Part shown: positions 50,501 to 59,301 of the stretch, one piece after another
How positions within the stretch are numbered: position 1 is the first letter of the stretch
Layout of the letters: every line of letters begins with the position of its first letter
Assembly (NCBI GenBank): GCA_964631835.1
Contig: CAZWAD010000003.1
Location: 124,001 to 188,000, forward strand
Reading direction: 5' to 3'
Length of the DNA: 64,000 bases
DNA from: Bog-950 sp964631835
GTDB taxonomy: Bacteria > Bacteroidota > Bacteroidia > Chitinophagales > LD1
Notes under the pieces: generated by a model
The model's database searches: none
The model's input: only the letters and a program-made list of their open reading frames with translations
What the model was told of the DNA's origin: nothing
Translations under genes and position numbers: made by a program

Positions 50501-50865
50501 ACGGAGTTGTACTTCCGGTTTACAAAGGCAACTCGGGCTTTGCAGTGAATGCTGAAATGGATTTCAACCGCATTGTGAAAGTGAAAAAGCAGAAGCTGAA
50601 AGATATTTTTGACCTGAACACCTACCTGTTTGGCGATGCGGGTGCTATTACTTACCAAAATAGCAGAGAAGAAAACCAGTTATCGCAAATTCGTTTCGAT
50701 GCCGGAGCCGGTGTCGCACTCACCATCAAAAAGTGGGGGCCTCTGCAAAATGTTAAGCCCCTAACTTTCCGTTTCGATGTTCCGTTTTTTATCAGCAATG
50801 CCCCTTATGTGAACCAGAAACATTTTACTTTTCGGTGGGTGGTGGGAATCAGTCGAGCGTTTTAA
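47572..50865 (+). CDS. M1 family metallopeptidase with large C-terminal extension
   Basis: 1097 residues from ATG 47572 (signal MKKGLLLLISILYQVTANCQ). Gluzincin signature HEVGHNWFYGMVGNNE-x7-DEGF gives zinc ligands His400, His404 and Glu423 with catalytic Glu401; the aminopeptidase exopeptidase box is DGMEYPML in place of GAMEN. N-terminal beta domain about 45-290, catalytic about 290-620, then a long beta-rich C-terminal half (about 700-1097) ending FRWVVGISRAF, which resembles an outer-membrane barrel. Residues around 627 (SEIRNQKSE) are encoded by a 7-bp tandem repeat (49443-49474). Likely a surface or periplasmic aminopeptidase. Confidence 0.88.
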   Translation: MKKGLLLLISILYQVTANCQHYSDHGPENNFRSSHNPLYWKNRKPFEGYWQQDVHYKIGAELNDSSQIITGDEQLTYWNNSPDTLRFVYFHLYQNAFQPGSYLDNLQENNDVHPRYGKYEKKKLGIVIDTITNGNSALRTELDNTILKVWLTEPLPPDSSVNFSIRFKTYFDSGSTRRRMKTFKSGAFKHFNGCQWYPKICVYDRKSGWNTDQHMNREFYGDYGTFDVELTFANDYIVEATGVLQNEREVLPDTLKKKLDIKNFKDKKWDSKPDTLIPRVKGETKTWKYHAENVHDFAFTADPTYRIHDTVIYPKCELVHCRKAPLEWAVRCVAIVQESHASGWQNAAEYLARIISVFSRDFGVYEYPKIVIADAADGMEYPMLTLDGGREPEFYGLLVHEVGHNWFYGMVGNNETYRAMLDEGFTQFLTAWGMEALNGDTIPYRFEKKTNWYYKRFFEPANVRDTRAYLGYLNDAIRYEDEPINTHSDGFNGALGQGGGYRHVYMKTATMLYNLQYVLGDSLFSAAMKNYVAQWKFAHPYPEDFRNSIIQFTHVDLNWFFDQWMETTKNIDYKVGRIRKGHLKDEYIIRLKRKGRMQMPIDLRVVGNNDSIYDYHIPNTWFEKKSEIRNQKSETLLKWYGWDKLQPTYDACVTIPGGISNVIIDPSNRLADINMLDNARHRKVEVRFDSHIYPSGSRKAYRFWMRPDIWWNAYDGFKLGVHINGNYMNVKHNFSLTLWVNTHMAQSGSRYYLNETMRRKAGYFSYRFDYQTAIDKVIRKGTFYFHSQWLDGCEMYKVGLGKLFPQNFSADIHVKAFTRNKEEWRNYLLYPNEWDAIWTSNKKFNISLNLSLTYSYTHEKYNGFLTAHLRSGALTSSFDYHYLELTSVLKARAWRFDFRTRVYGRYGTGNDLPSESALFFAGGNPEEMMDSKYYRAAGFVPQSFAWRYQEDINHLHFGGGLNMRGYAGYLLAEKDKYGVVLPVYKGNSGFAVNAEMDFNRIVKVKKQKLKDIFDLNTYLFGDAGAITYQNSREENQLSQIRFDAGAGVALTIKKWGPLQNVKPLTFRFDVPFFISNAPYVNQKHFTFRWVVGISRAF

Positions 50866-50882
50866 AAATAAAATTTGCAGGA

Positions 50883-52316
50883 CTAATTATTGCCTACCAT
50901 TTCTTCCAACTGTTTGCGGTACGATATGTCAAATATGCTGGTGCGGCTGTAAAGAAATTTCCCGTTTTCATCTGTCTGAATTATGCTATTCATCACTATG
51001 GGTAACTTAGAGCCGTCTTTTTTCACATAAGCGCCTTCCACATCAAATATTGAACGCAGTTCTCCGGTACGAAGACGGGGATAATAGTAGGCATATTGCT
51101 CCATACTTTCATGACTTACAAAATTTCGAATATGCATCTTGCCTATCACTTCTTCGCGGGTGTACCCCAGCCAACGGAGCAGAGTGTCATTCATTTCAAT
51201 AATGATTCCATCAACATTGGCAGCCTGGTAACCGCAAGGAGCATTGTTAAACAAATCCAGAATGCGAGCCATTTGTTCTCTATGCTGCTTCTCGGTTTTC
51301 AGTTTATCGGTATCATCGGTTGAGATGCTACATATGGCGTAGGGTATTTTATTGGCATCGAACAATGGAAACTTGAGCGAAGTAAAGTGTCTTGTTTCAC
51401 CAAGACGTGGCATTGATTCTTCTATCATTAACTGTTTTTGATGCTTAATAACCTCCAGGTCCGAATGTCTTATGTCATCGGCTACCTTTTTGGGGAACAG
51501 GTCATGAACGGTCTTTTCAGTAATATGGTTTTTGTTGACAAAGAACAAACTCTCATAAGCTTTGTTTATCAGGATAAACCGCCCCGAAAGATCCTTAATT
51601 GAAATAGGCGATGAAGTATGGTCAAGAACATTTTGAAACAATTCTTTGCTCTCTGATAATTCCTTTTCAGCTTTCCTCCGGTTTCGGAAATAAAATGCCA
51701 ATAAGAAAACAACACTACCTACAGTTATTGCTATTTTGAGCAATAACAGGTAAAAGGCAAAAGCAAACCCGCTTATACTTTCCTTACTTTCGGCTTTGAG
51801 CTTTTGAAGGCGTGTGTCTTCCTCGCGTATCATGTCATCAGTAATTGACCGTATTTCGTTCATCAATGCTAATCCTTCACCTTTTGTTATCAATGCAGAA
51901 GCATCCGCCATCCCCTTTTGTCTCCGCAGCTCAATAGTACGGTTGGTGATGGTTATTTTTTGTTGAGCCAGTTTCCTCAAACGGTCCGTTTGTTTTTTTT
52001 GATTTTCGGTAATACCGGCAGAGGAATTGAGCTGCTCCAGGTGAACAAAAACACCCGCCATAGCCTGAATAGTCGGCTCTAGGTATTCTTCATTGCCAGT
52101 AATGACATATCCCCTTACTCCGGTTTCCAAATCGGCCGATGAAGAAAGCACCTCGGTAATGTGGTACTTTATCTCCTCCGATTGCTCAATCATTTCGGAG
52201 GCGGCAATCAGCCGTTGGCTGTTGCGATGAGCTAAATAAGCCATGGTACATAGTACCATCAGAATCGAAAGCACCGCAACTAAAATTTTCTTTTCAGGTT
52301 TGGTTAAGCCAAGCAT
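50883..52316 (-). CDS. CHASE3-PAS-PAS sensor protein without a kinase domain
   Basis: 477 residues: TM1 (about 10-28), an extracytoplasmic CHASE3 domain (about 30-180; SADLETGVRGYVITGNEEYL is the family core), TM2 (about 190-212), a first PAS (about 225-340; PISIKDLSGRFILINKAYES) and a second PAS with PAC (about 355-470; NAPCGYQAANVDGIIIEMND, SRTSIFDISYRKQLEEM). CHASE3-PAS proteins normally end in a histidine kinase; this one stops right after the second PAC, and the convergent peptidase gene ends 17 bp away, leaving no room for a lost kinase. It may signal through a partner or be a truncated kinase. Confidence 0.85.
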   Translation of the reverse strand: MLGLTKPEKKILVAVLSILMVLCTMAYLAHRNSQRLIAASEMIEQSEEIKYHITEVLSSSADLETGVRGYVITGNEEYLEPTIQAMAGVFVHLEQLNSSAGITENQKKQTDRLRKLAQQKITITNRTIELRRQKGMADASALITKGEGLALMNEIRSITDDMIREEDTRLQKLKAESKESISGFAFAFYLLLLKIAITVGSVVFLLAFYFRNRRKAEKELSESKELFQNVLDHTSSPISIKDLSGRFILINKAYESLFFVNKNHITEKTVHDLFPKKVADDIRHSDLEVIKHQKQLMIEESMPRLGETRHFTSLKFPLFDANKIPYAICSISTDDTDKLKTEKQHREQMARILDLFNNAPCGYQAANVDGIIIEMNDTLLRWLGYTREEVIGKMHIRNFVSHESMEQYAYYYPRLRTGELRSIFDVEGAYVKKDGSKLPIVMNSIIQTDENGKFLYSRTSIFDISYRKQLEEMVGNN

Positions 52317-52461
52317 AACTGTAAAAAACTTTCAGGAGTGAGCTAAGGTAACATATTTTCCCGCTTTATATTTTGCTAAACGCTTTTTAATTTTCCTAAA
52401 ATTCTTTTTTCTCAGATTTGCATTTAACTTTCACCTCTATTTACATACTAACCCAAGTGTA

Positions 52462-53583
52462 ATGAAAAAAGTTTACAATTTCCTTTCTCTATTTGCATTT
52501 ATTGCAACTTGTCAATTATATGTTTTTGAATGTTCTGCACAGGTTCCCCAAAAGATGAACTACCAAGCCGTGATCCGAAATGCAGCAGGCAGTATTGTTC
52601 AGAACCAAGGTGTTGGGCTTCGCTTTACTATTTATGACGGAAGCCCCACCGGTGCGGTGGTTTACCGTGAAACCAATTCGGGCATCACTAACCAGTTCGG
52701 GCTTATTACGGTGGTTGTAGGAGGGGGTACAGTAGTGGGCGGAAGCTTTAACGGTATTAACTGGGGTAGCGGCAGCAAGTTTTTGCAAGTAGAAATTGAT
52801 GTAACCGGTGGAGCCAGCTACACCGACATGGGTACTACACAACTCATTAGCGTTCCGTATGCATTGTATGCCGAAAATTCCGGCAGCAGTGTCGGCCCGA
52901 CAGGGCCACAAGGTTTACAAGGCATTCAGGGTGATGCAGGGGCTACAGGGCCTACCGGTGCCCAAGGTATTCAGGGCAATGCCGGAGCTACTGGGCCTAC
53001 AGGTGCGCAAGGTATTCAGGGTAACGCGGGCATTGTGGGCGGTACAGGTCCAACGGGCCCTACCGGTGCCGGGGGCGGGATGACAGGCCCCACCGGTGCA
53101 ACAGGTGCAACCGGTAACAATGGTAATAACGGAAATACGGGGACTACCGGACCTACGGGGCCAACGGGTGCGAGCCTTGCCGGGCCAACGGGGCCTACCG
53201 GACCAACCGGTGCGGGCGGTGGAACACTTACGGTTTACCAGAATTCGAGCACACCTACTTCGGCACAGTCAACCAGTACAGCTTTGGTAACCAAAACATC
53301 GATAGCGCTTACTGCCGGTACTTATGTTATTTCTTTTTCGGCTGACCTTGCCGGTAATTGCAGTGCTGCATGCGCTCAGTACCAGTTCGATGACGGCACC
53401 ACTGTATTTGCACAAGGCTGGCCTGCTCTGGCAAACAGTCTTACCGAGTTTGTTCCCGTGGCGCATACGATTTATGTTACTTATGCCGGAAACGCTACCG
53501 TGAATATCAAGTTCAGCGGGTACAGCGGTACGTATCCTGCTGTAATGCGCAACGCGCGAATTGTAGCGATTCGCGTTAATTGA
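52462..53583 (+). CDS. Secreted collagen-like protein
   Basis: 373 residues: a signal peptide (cleavage after ECSAQ), an N-terminal domain typical of Bacteroidota fibre proteins (VPQKMNYQAVIRNAAGSIVQ, VSVPYALYAENSG-like end near 145), a collagen-like Gly-x-y region (about 150-262) dominated by GPTGPTG and GAQGIQGNAG, and a C-terminal beta domain (about 262-373) resembling a C1q/TNF-type trimerisation head (YVISFSADLAGNCSAACAQY). It probably forms a surface trimeric fibre. The collagen region is encoded by degenerate ~45- and 9-bp DNA repeats. No sorting domain. Followed by the S74 relic. Confidence 0.82.
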   Translation: MKKVYNFLSLFAFIATCQLYVFECSAQVPQKMNYQAVIRNAAGSIVQNQGVGLRFTIYDGSPTGAVVYRETNSGITNQFGLITVVVGGGTVVGGSFNGINWGSGSKFLQVEIDVTGGASYTDMGTTQLISVPYALYAENSGSSVGPTGPQGLQGIQGDAGATGPTGAQGIQGNAGATGPTGAQGIQGNAGIVGGTGPTGPTGAGGGMTGPTGATGATGNNGNNGNTGTTGPTGPTGASLAGPTGPTGPTGAGGGTLTVYQNSSTPTSAQSTSTALVTKTSIALTAGTYVISFSADLAGNCSAACAQYQFDDGTTVFAQGWPALANSLTEFVPVAHTIYVTYAGNATVNIKFSGYSGTYPAVMRNARIVAIRVN

Positions 53584-53646
53584 TATTCTTGTTTTACAAG
53601 TCTTTTGCAGGCAAGTATTTTTTTAGTTAAGGACAAATTCAGTAGG

Positions 53647-53851
53647 ATGAATCTGGCTAAAGAACCTCAAATAGGTTTCATGACACTAAACACGGAGCAG
53701 GTGTACCCGAACTGGTGATTCAAAGCTATGACAAGCTGATGAAACCCGATATACGGTTTGAGTTTAATCAGTAAACTATGTGGGCATGAATCCCGTGCTT
53801 GCCAAAGCTATACGAGAACAGCAAAAACTGATTGAACAACTTCAAAAATAA
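53647..53851 (+). pseudogene. Relic of a peptidase S74 intramolecular chaperone domain
   Basis: Three fragments in different frames add up to the conserved end of a tail-fibre autochaperone: KEPQIGFMTLNTEQVYP (53659-53709), PELVIQSYDKLMKPDIRFEF (frame-shifted, 53706-53766) and VNYVGMNPVLAKAIREQQKL then IEQLQK and a TAA at 53849-53851. Intact S74 domains read IGFxAQExEQVxPELV ... VNYxGLxPVLxxAIKEQQ. Only this ~70-residue tail remains; the catalytic Ser-Lys part is gone. Probably the remains of a fibre gene next to the collagen-like gene. The rest of the gap to 54032 shows nothing. Confidence 0.6.
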
Positions 53852-54032
53852 ATTGCGAGCTGAAAAAAAATAAACTTACGGCTTTAACACTGAGGGATTG
53901 GGCCTTTGCGCACATATCCCGAACTTAAGTTCCTGCTATTACTTATCCGGACTCCCTTACCACTCTAACTAATTTAAAACAAGCGCTTTGTGGAATTTAA
54001 AGTTGGGCCATTGAGTGAAATTGTCCTGCGGC

Positions 54033-55577
54033 TCAACTCTTTAAAAATTTTGCTCCCGCCACTACCTGCCCGTTGCGTTTAATGTAAACCGTATAAAAAC
54101 CGGAAGAAAAGGAAACAGCATTGAGTTTCTGAAAACCAGAATACCTTGGTAGCTCACGTTCAAAAACTACCTTACCCAACCCATCGGTAATCTCTACACT
54201 TATATCTCCTTTGCTCTAATCTGTGAAGCCATAATCTACAACAACAAAATCAGTTGTAGGATTGGGAAACACTTTGAGTATTTTTTCCTTTTCAGCTTTT
54301 GCCTCGTCATTTAAATCAGTAAGTGTATCACAAGAACTTCCGGTTAAAGGACCGAGGCGGTAGTTGGGGAAGTTGGGTAAACTAAAAGCGTTTAAGGTTG
54401 GTAGCGGAATACCGTTTTTTACAAAATAGCAATTCGTTCCCGGTTCGTTAGGTAAGTTAATTACATGTAAGGTTCTTACAGTATTGGGATGATTCAAGTA
54501 TATTTTTCCATCGGGACCTAATTGTTCCATAAAAAACTGAGTTGGGTACGGGTCAGCGTACACATCTACAAATTCCACAGTATCAACCACAGATTCAATG
54601 GGATTCGCTTGCAAATCATATTGTAATACGAAGCCGGTACATGAAACGTATAAATACCTGTCATTGGGTGATACAGCAACTCCGGCCACAAGAACTACCG
54701 AATCAGTTGGGAAAGGATAAAGAATATGAATAGGGCTGCTCATTTGACCAGTACATCTGTCGAAATCAAACATCCAAACCCCATCAGTCGCGTTTACTCT
54801 AAAATATTTTTCTCCATCATTTGAAAAGCAACTGTAACCAAGATTGCCCCAGCCAGTATGATAACCGCCTATGCTTTGTATATCGTGAAGATGTATTCCG
54901 GTTTCATCTAAAAGGAATTTGTAGTATTTCTTACCGATGTAGTAAGGTTTTATTATCCACCAATATTTTCCATTGCCGTGTTTTACTGCCGACATTACCG
55001 AACCATAAAGAGAGTCTGTAGTAATAGGAACATCTTTGGCAACCACATTTCCATAACCGAAGTTTCCTTTCATATCAATTTCTGTGGAATACATTGTGTC
55101 TGTGATGTAAGTATTAATACCACTTGGTAAATTGCAGAATCTCAACGGAAAATGAAACAGAAAATATTGGGTAGAATCTTTACTTCCTGGCAACGCTAAG
55201 ATACCTTGAACCATTGGCATGCCATGATATCGATTACTGGAATGCCAAGCGTTCCAAAATTCTCCGTGATTAATAGTATCTCCATTTTCCATCACCGAAT
55301 CTCTGGAATCAAACACGTCCGCACAATTAGAATAAAACATGATGTTGCCATTCTTATCACAATAGCTGACATTACACCCGTCAAAATCTGCAAGCCTAAT
55401 GGCTAATGAAGTATCAGCAGGAGAGTAATTGAAGTCTAATTTACAACCTCCTGCTGTGTCACTAACTACATGAGCAGAGTTGATGTACCCTAAAAGCCAT
55501 TGGTAATCTTCCTTTTGTGCGTAAACGCAATTCCCGCAAAGCACCAACACTCCCAAAATGCAAAAAAACCTTTTCAT
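54033..55577 (-). pseudogene. T9SS-exported propeller-like protein broken by an in-frame TAG
   Basis: The frame starts at ATG 55577 (signal MKRFFCILGVLVLCGNCVYA) and reads 453 residues to a TAG at 54216-54218, inside a type A sorting domain (LKVFPNPTTDFVVVDYGFTD). In the same frame, directly after the TAG, the domain continues (SKGDISVEITDGLGKVVFER to GAKFLKS) to a TGA at 54033. Homologous sorting domains usually have Trp at the stop position (TDWxKG), so TGG-to-TAG is the simplest explanation. The body is paralogous to the gene at 7086 (CDKNGNIMFYSNCADVFDSR; YSCFSNDGEKYFRVNATDGV). Without the last 60 residues export by T9SS should fail. A sequencing error is possible. Confidence 0.8.
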
Positions 55578-55670
55578 TGCCGCTTATTAATTTAATCTGC
55601 GTTCAGCTAAATCACAAAAAAAATTTCCCTGAATTTTCCTAACTTTAAGGACATTAAAAATGAAAAACAG

Positions 55671-55746
55671 TTTTCCACACAAAAGATTCGCGCCAATTCT
55701 ACGTTTCAAAACATACGCACCGCATTTGCACATTTTCTGTGGAAAA
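55671..55746. promoter_or_regulatory. Two inverted DnaA-box-like sites upstream of nrdJ
   Basis: TTTTCCACA at 55671-55679 (plus) and its exact complement TGTGGAAAA at 55738-55746, both matching the DnaA box TTWTNCACA, face each other 58 bp apart in the 259-bp region before nrdJ. In Escherichia coli DnaA boxes upstream of nrdAB tune ribonucleotide reductase to replication. The finding here is only of sequence. Confidence 0.4.
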
Positions 55747-55836
55747 AAGAGAATCTGAAATTTTGAGGCGAAAGATAAATTCGTTTTCGTTTAAAAAAAT
55801 TCTCCAGCGATTTTAAATATCTACAAACATAAAGTT

Positions 55837-58800
55837 ATGGCAAAAAAGAACGAGAAGAAAACAGGTTTGAAGTTTGAGCGTCTTTATACCAAAGATGCAG
55901 TGTCACCGTTCGATTTATTTGAGTACGAGTTGCGTTCATCCGTAATCCGCAACCCTGCTGGCGATGCAGTTTTTGAAATGTATAATGTGGAAGTGCCCAA
56001 GGGCTGGAGCCAGGTAGCTACCGATATTCTTGCGCAAAAATATTTCCGCAAGGCTGGAGTTCCCCAGCCAGACGGAACACTCGGGGGCGAGCGTTCTATT
56101 AAACAAGTGGCGCATCGCCTGGCAGATTGCTGGAGGAGCTGGGGCGACCGCTATGGCTATTTCGCTTCCAAGAAAGATGCTGATGTATTTTATGATGAGT
56201 TGGTTTACTCGCTGGTGGCTCAAATGGCTGCCCCCAATTCTCCACAGTGGTTTAATACCGGTCTTTACTCTTCTTATGGAATTAAAGGAAAACCGCAAGG
56301 TCATTACTTTGTAAACCCCGAAACCGGAAAGCTCGAAGAATCCACTTCGGCTTACGAGCGTCCGCAGCCCCATGCCTGCTTTATACTAAGTGTAGATGAC
56401 GACTTGGTAAATGGTGGCGGAATCATGGACTTGTGGATTCGCGAAGCGCGGATTTTTAAATACGGCTCGGGAGTGGGAACTAACTTTTCTAACATAAGAG
56501 GAGAGGGTGAGAGACTTTCAGGCGGAGGAACTTCGAGTGGTTTGATGAGTTTTTTGAAGATTGGCGATGCTGCCGCGGGTGCTATTAAATCTGGAGGCAC
56601 TACAAGACGCGCTGCCAAAATGGTTTGCCTTGACCTCGACCATCCTGAAGTAGTGGATTTTATAGAATGGAAAATGAAAGAGGAAGATAAAGCGGCAGCA
56701 TTGATTGACGCAGGATATGATTCGCATTATGAGGGGGAAGCCTACAGAACTATTGCCGGACAAAATTCAAATAACTCGGTTCGCGTTCCCAACTCTTTTT
56801 TCCATGCTTTGGAAAAAGGAGAAAACTGGAATCTTCTTGCGCGTACCGATAAGCGCATCATGAAATCAATTCCTTCGCGCGAGATGTGGGACTTGATAGC
56901 CAAAGCAGCCTGGCGTTGCGCAGACCCCGGTGTGCAGTATGACTCTACCATAAATGAGTGGCACACTTGCCCTGAGGATGGGCCAATTCGCGCTTCGAAC
57001 CCTTGCAGCGAGTATATGTTTTTAGATAACACTGCCTGCAACCTTGCTTCATTCAACCTGAGAAAGTTCTTTAACGATAAAACGCTTGTGTTCGATGTAA
57101 AAGGTTTCGAACACATGAGCCGTCTTTGGACAACTGTGTTGGAAATTTCAGTCCTCATGGCTCAGTTCCCTTCCAAAGAAGTAGCTCAGCTTTCTTATGA
57201 ATTTAGAACGCTTGGTTTAGGTTATGCAAACCTTGGAAGTGTGTTGATGGTTTCGGGAATTCCATACGACAGCGACAAAGCACGCGCTATTGGCGGAGCA
57301 ATTACCGCAATCATGACGGGAGTTTCTTACAAAACTTCAGCTGAGATGGCAGCTGCACTCGGCCCTTTTCCGGGCTATGAAAGAAATAAGAAACACATGC
57401 TTCGTGTAATGCGCAATCATCGCCTTGCCGCTTACAATGCCGATGCCACTTCGTATGAAGGCATAGAAATAAAACCGCAGGGAATTGACCCCAAACATTG
57501 CCCGGGCTATTTGCTTGAAGCCGCTACCACTTCATGGGATGAAGCTCTGCAACTTGGTGAAACTTACGGATACCGTAACGCCCAGGCTACGGTAATTGCT
57601 CCAACCGGAACTATCGGCTTGCTGATGGATTGTGATACAACAGGTGTTGAACCTGATTTCGCCCTGGTGAAATTCAAAAAACTTTCAGGTGGCGGTTATT
57701 TCAAAATTGTAAACGAGTGTGTTCCCGCAGCTCTCGAAAACCTCGGTTATGCAACATCAGAAATTGATGCCATTGTAAAATATGCGAAGGGTCATGCATC
57801 GCTGGAAGGTTGTCCCCATATCAATGCCGATTCTCTTCGCGCCTGTGGGTTCACTGCGAATGATGTAAAGAAAGTTGAAGCACAACTTCCCTCTGCTTTC
57901 GATATTACTTTTGCTTTCAACGTCTGGACTTTGAGTGAAGAAACGCTCCAGCGCCTTGGCTTTACTTCGCAGCAATACAACGCTACCAATTTCAACCTGC
58001 TTCGCGAACTGGGCTTTAGTAAAGAAGAAATTGAAGCGGCTAACGAATATGTGTGTGGGACGATGACTGTGGAAGGCGCTCCATATTTAAAAGAAGAACA
58101 TCTTCCTGTTTTCGACTGCGCCAACAAATGCGGGACTAAGGGAGTTCGGTTTATTCATCCGCATGGTCACATCCGCATGATGGCTTCAGTTCAGCCATTT
58201 ATCAGCGGAGCCATTTCAAAAACCATAAACCTTCCGAACGAAGCAACTGTTCAAGACATTGAGGGATGTTACGAACTATCCTGGCAACTTGGGTTAAAAG
58301 CCAATGCACTTTACCGCGATGGCTGCAAACTTTCACAGCCGCTTGCCAATAAAAAGGATGAAGAAAAAGAAGACAAAAAGGAAACTGCTACAGCGGCACC
58401 TGCACAAACTCGGGAACCCGCAGATACTTTTAGCAAGCTGACCCCCGAACAAGTTCTGGAAGCCGCCCGGATAATGATGCAGGAGTCAACAGACACACAT
58501 TTTATGCGCGAGCTTTCACGGATTGTTGAGCGGAAAAAGCTTCCGCATAAACGCAGAGGTTTTACACAGAAAGCGAAAATAGGCGGGCAGACAGTTTTTG
58601 TCCGCACAGGTGAATACAATGACGGAACACTCGGAGAAATTTTTGTGGATATGCACAAGGAGGGAGCTTCGTTCCGTTCGCTGATGAACTGCTTTGCTAT
58701 TTCGGTTTCCATTGGCTTGCAGTATGGAGTTCCGCTGGATGAGTTTGTAAACAAGTTCACATTCACGCGCTTTGAGCCGAGCGGAATGGTTGACCATCCG

Positions 58801-59205
58801 AATATCAAGAATGCTTCCTCGGTAGTAGATTATATTTTCCGCTTATTAGCGTTCGAATATTTACAACGCACCGATTTAGTGCACGTAACACCCAGTGAAC
58901 TGAGCATGCGCGAGCGCGATACCATGGATTTGACCACGGAAATTTCCGAAGAGCCTATTCAAACCAAGGCCATAAATGTTCATCCTGAAGTAAAAGAAAC
59001 TCCCAAACCGGTTAAGAAAGAAACACCGGAAATGAAAGCAGAGAAGAAAATGACTTTAGCTACAAATTCAATGGAGGGATTCAACAAACTGGCGGGCGAC
59101 ATGATGGGCGATGCGCCACCATGCAACGTTTGCGGAAACATTACGATTCGCAGCGGCACTTGCTACAAATGCATCAACTGCGGCAACTCTATGGGTTGTT
59201 CGTAG
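55837..59205 (+). CDS. nrdJ: Adenosylcobalamin-dependent (class II) ribonucleotide reductase
   Basis: 1122 residues, usual length for the long NrdJ form. Recognisable blocks: RYGYFASKKDADVFYDEL near the N-terminus, AAPNSPQWFNTGLYSSYGI, the active-site loop NPCSEYMFLDNTACNLASFN around residue 390, APTGTIGLLMDCDTTGVEPD around residue 590, and a C-terminal zinc-ribbon-like tail CNVCGNITIRSGTCYKCINC then GNSMGCS that re-reduces the active site. It converts ribonucleotides to deoxyribonucleotides with B12 and no oxygen. There is no intein. No B12 riboswitch is seen upstream. Monocistronic with its own terminator; possible DnaA-linked control. Confidence 0.97.
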   Translation: MAKKNEKKTGLKFERLYTKDAVSPFDLFEYELRSSVIRNPAGDAVFEMYNVEVPKGWSQVATDILAQKYFRKAGVPQPDGTLGGERSIKQVAHRLADCWRSWGDRYGYFASKKDADVFYDELVYSLVAQMAAPNSPQWFNTGLYSSYGIKGKPQGHYFVNPETGKLEESTSAYERPQPHACFILSVDDDLVNGGGIMDLWIREARIFKYGSGVGTNFSNIRGEGERLSGGGTSSGLMSFLKIGDAAAGAIKSGGTTRRAAKMVCLDLDHPEVVDFIEWKMKEEDKAAALIDAGYDSHYEGEAYRTIAGQNSNNSVRVPNSFFHALEKGENWNLLARTDKRIMKSIPSREMWDLIAKAAWRCADPGVQYDSTINEWHTCPEDGPIRASNPCSEYMFLDNTACNLASFNLRKFFNDKTLVFDVKGFEHMSRLWTTVLEISVLMAQFPSKEVAQLSYEFRTLGLGYANLGSVLMVSGIPYDSDKARAIGGAITAIMTGVSYKTSAEMAAALGPFPGYERNKKHMLRVMRNHRLAAYNADATSYEGIEIKPQGIDPKHCPGYLLEAATTSWDEALQLGETYGYRNAQATVIAPTGTIGLLMDCDTTGVEPDFALVKFKKLSGGGYFKIVNECVPAALENLGYATSEIDAIVKYAKGHASLEGCPHINADSLRACGFTANDVKKVEAQLPSAFDITFAFNVWTLSEETLQRLGFTSQQYNATNFNLLRELGFSKEEIEAANEYVCGTMTVEGAPYLKEEHLPVFDCANKCGTKGVRFIHPHGHIRMMASVQPFISGAISKTINLPNEATVQDIEGCYELSWQLGLKANALYRDGCKLSQPLANKKDEEKEDKKETATAAPAQTREPADTFSKLTPEQVLEAARIMMQESTDTHFMRELSRIVERKKLPHKRRGFTQKAKIGGQTVFVRTGEYNDGTLGEIFVDMHKEGASFRSLMNCFAISVSIGLQYGVPLDEFVNKFTFTRFEPSGMVDHPNIKNASSVVDYIFRLLAFEYLQRTDLVHVTPSELSMRERDTMDLTTEISEEPIQTKAINVHPEVKETPKPVKKETPEMKAEKKMTLATNSMEGFNKLAGDMMGDAPPCNVCGNITIRSGTCYKCINCGNSMGCS

Positions 59206-59256
59206 AATCGAAAATACAGCGGGAGTTGCACTGAGGCAGCTTCCCGCAACTAATTG

Positions 59257-59285
59257 AAAGCCCCGAAAATTTTCGGGGCTTTTTC
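59257..59285. terminator. Terminator after nrdJ
   Basis: A perfect palindrome AAAGCCCCGAAAA/TTTTCGGGGCTTT at 59257-59283 followed by further T; symmetrical, so functional in both directions. It separates nrdJ from queA. Confidence 0.9.
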
Positions 59286-59301
59286 TATTTTGCAATAACT
59301 C

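Noticed and set aside
55660..55758. A 32-codon upstream ORF (MKNSFPHKRFAPIL...) before nrdJ
   Set aside because: No ribosome site, not adjacent to the start of nrdJ, composition not protein-like; the segment is better explained as promoter DNA.
55837..59205. Intein inside nrdJ
   Set aside because: Length is normal for the long class II enzyme and the active-site blocks are uninterrupted.
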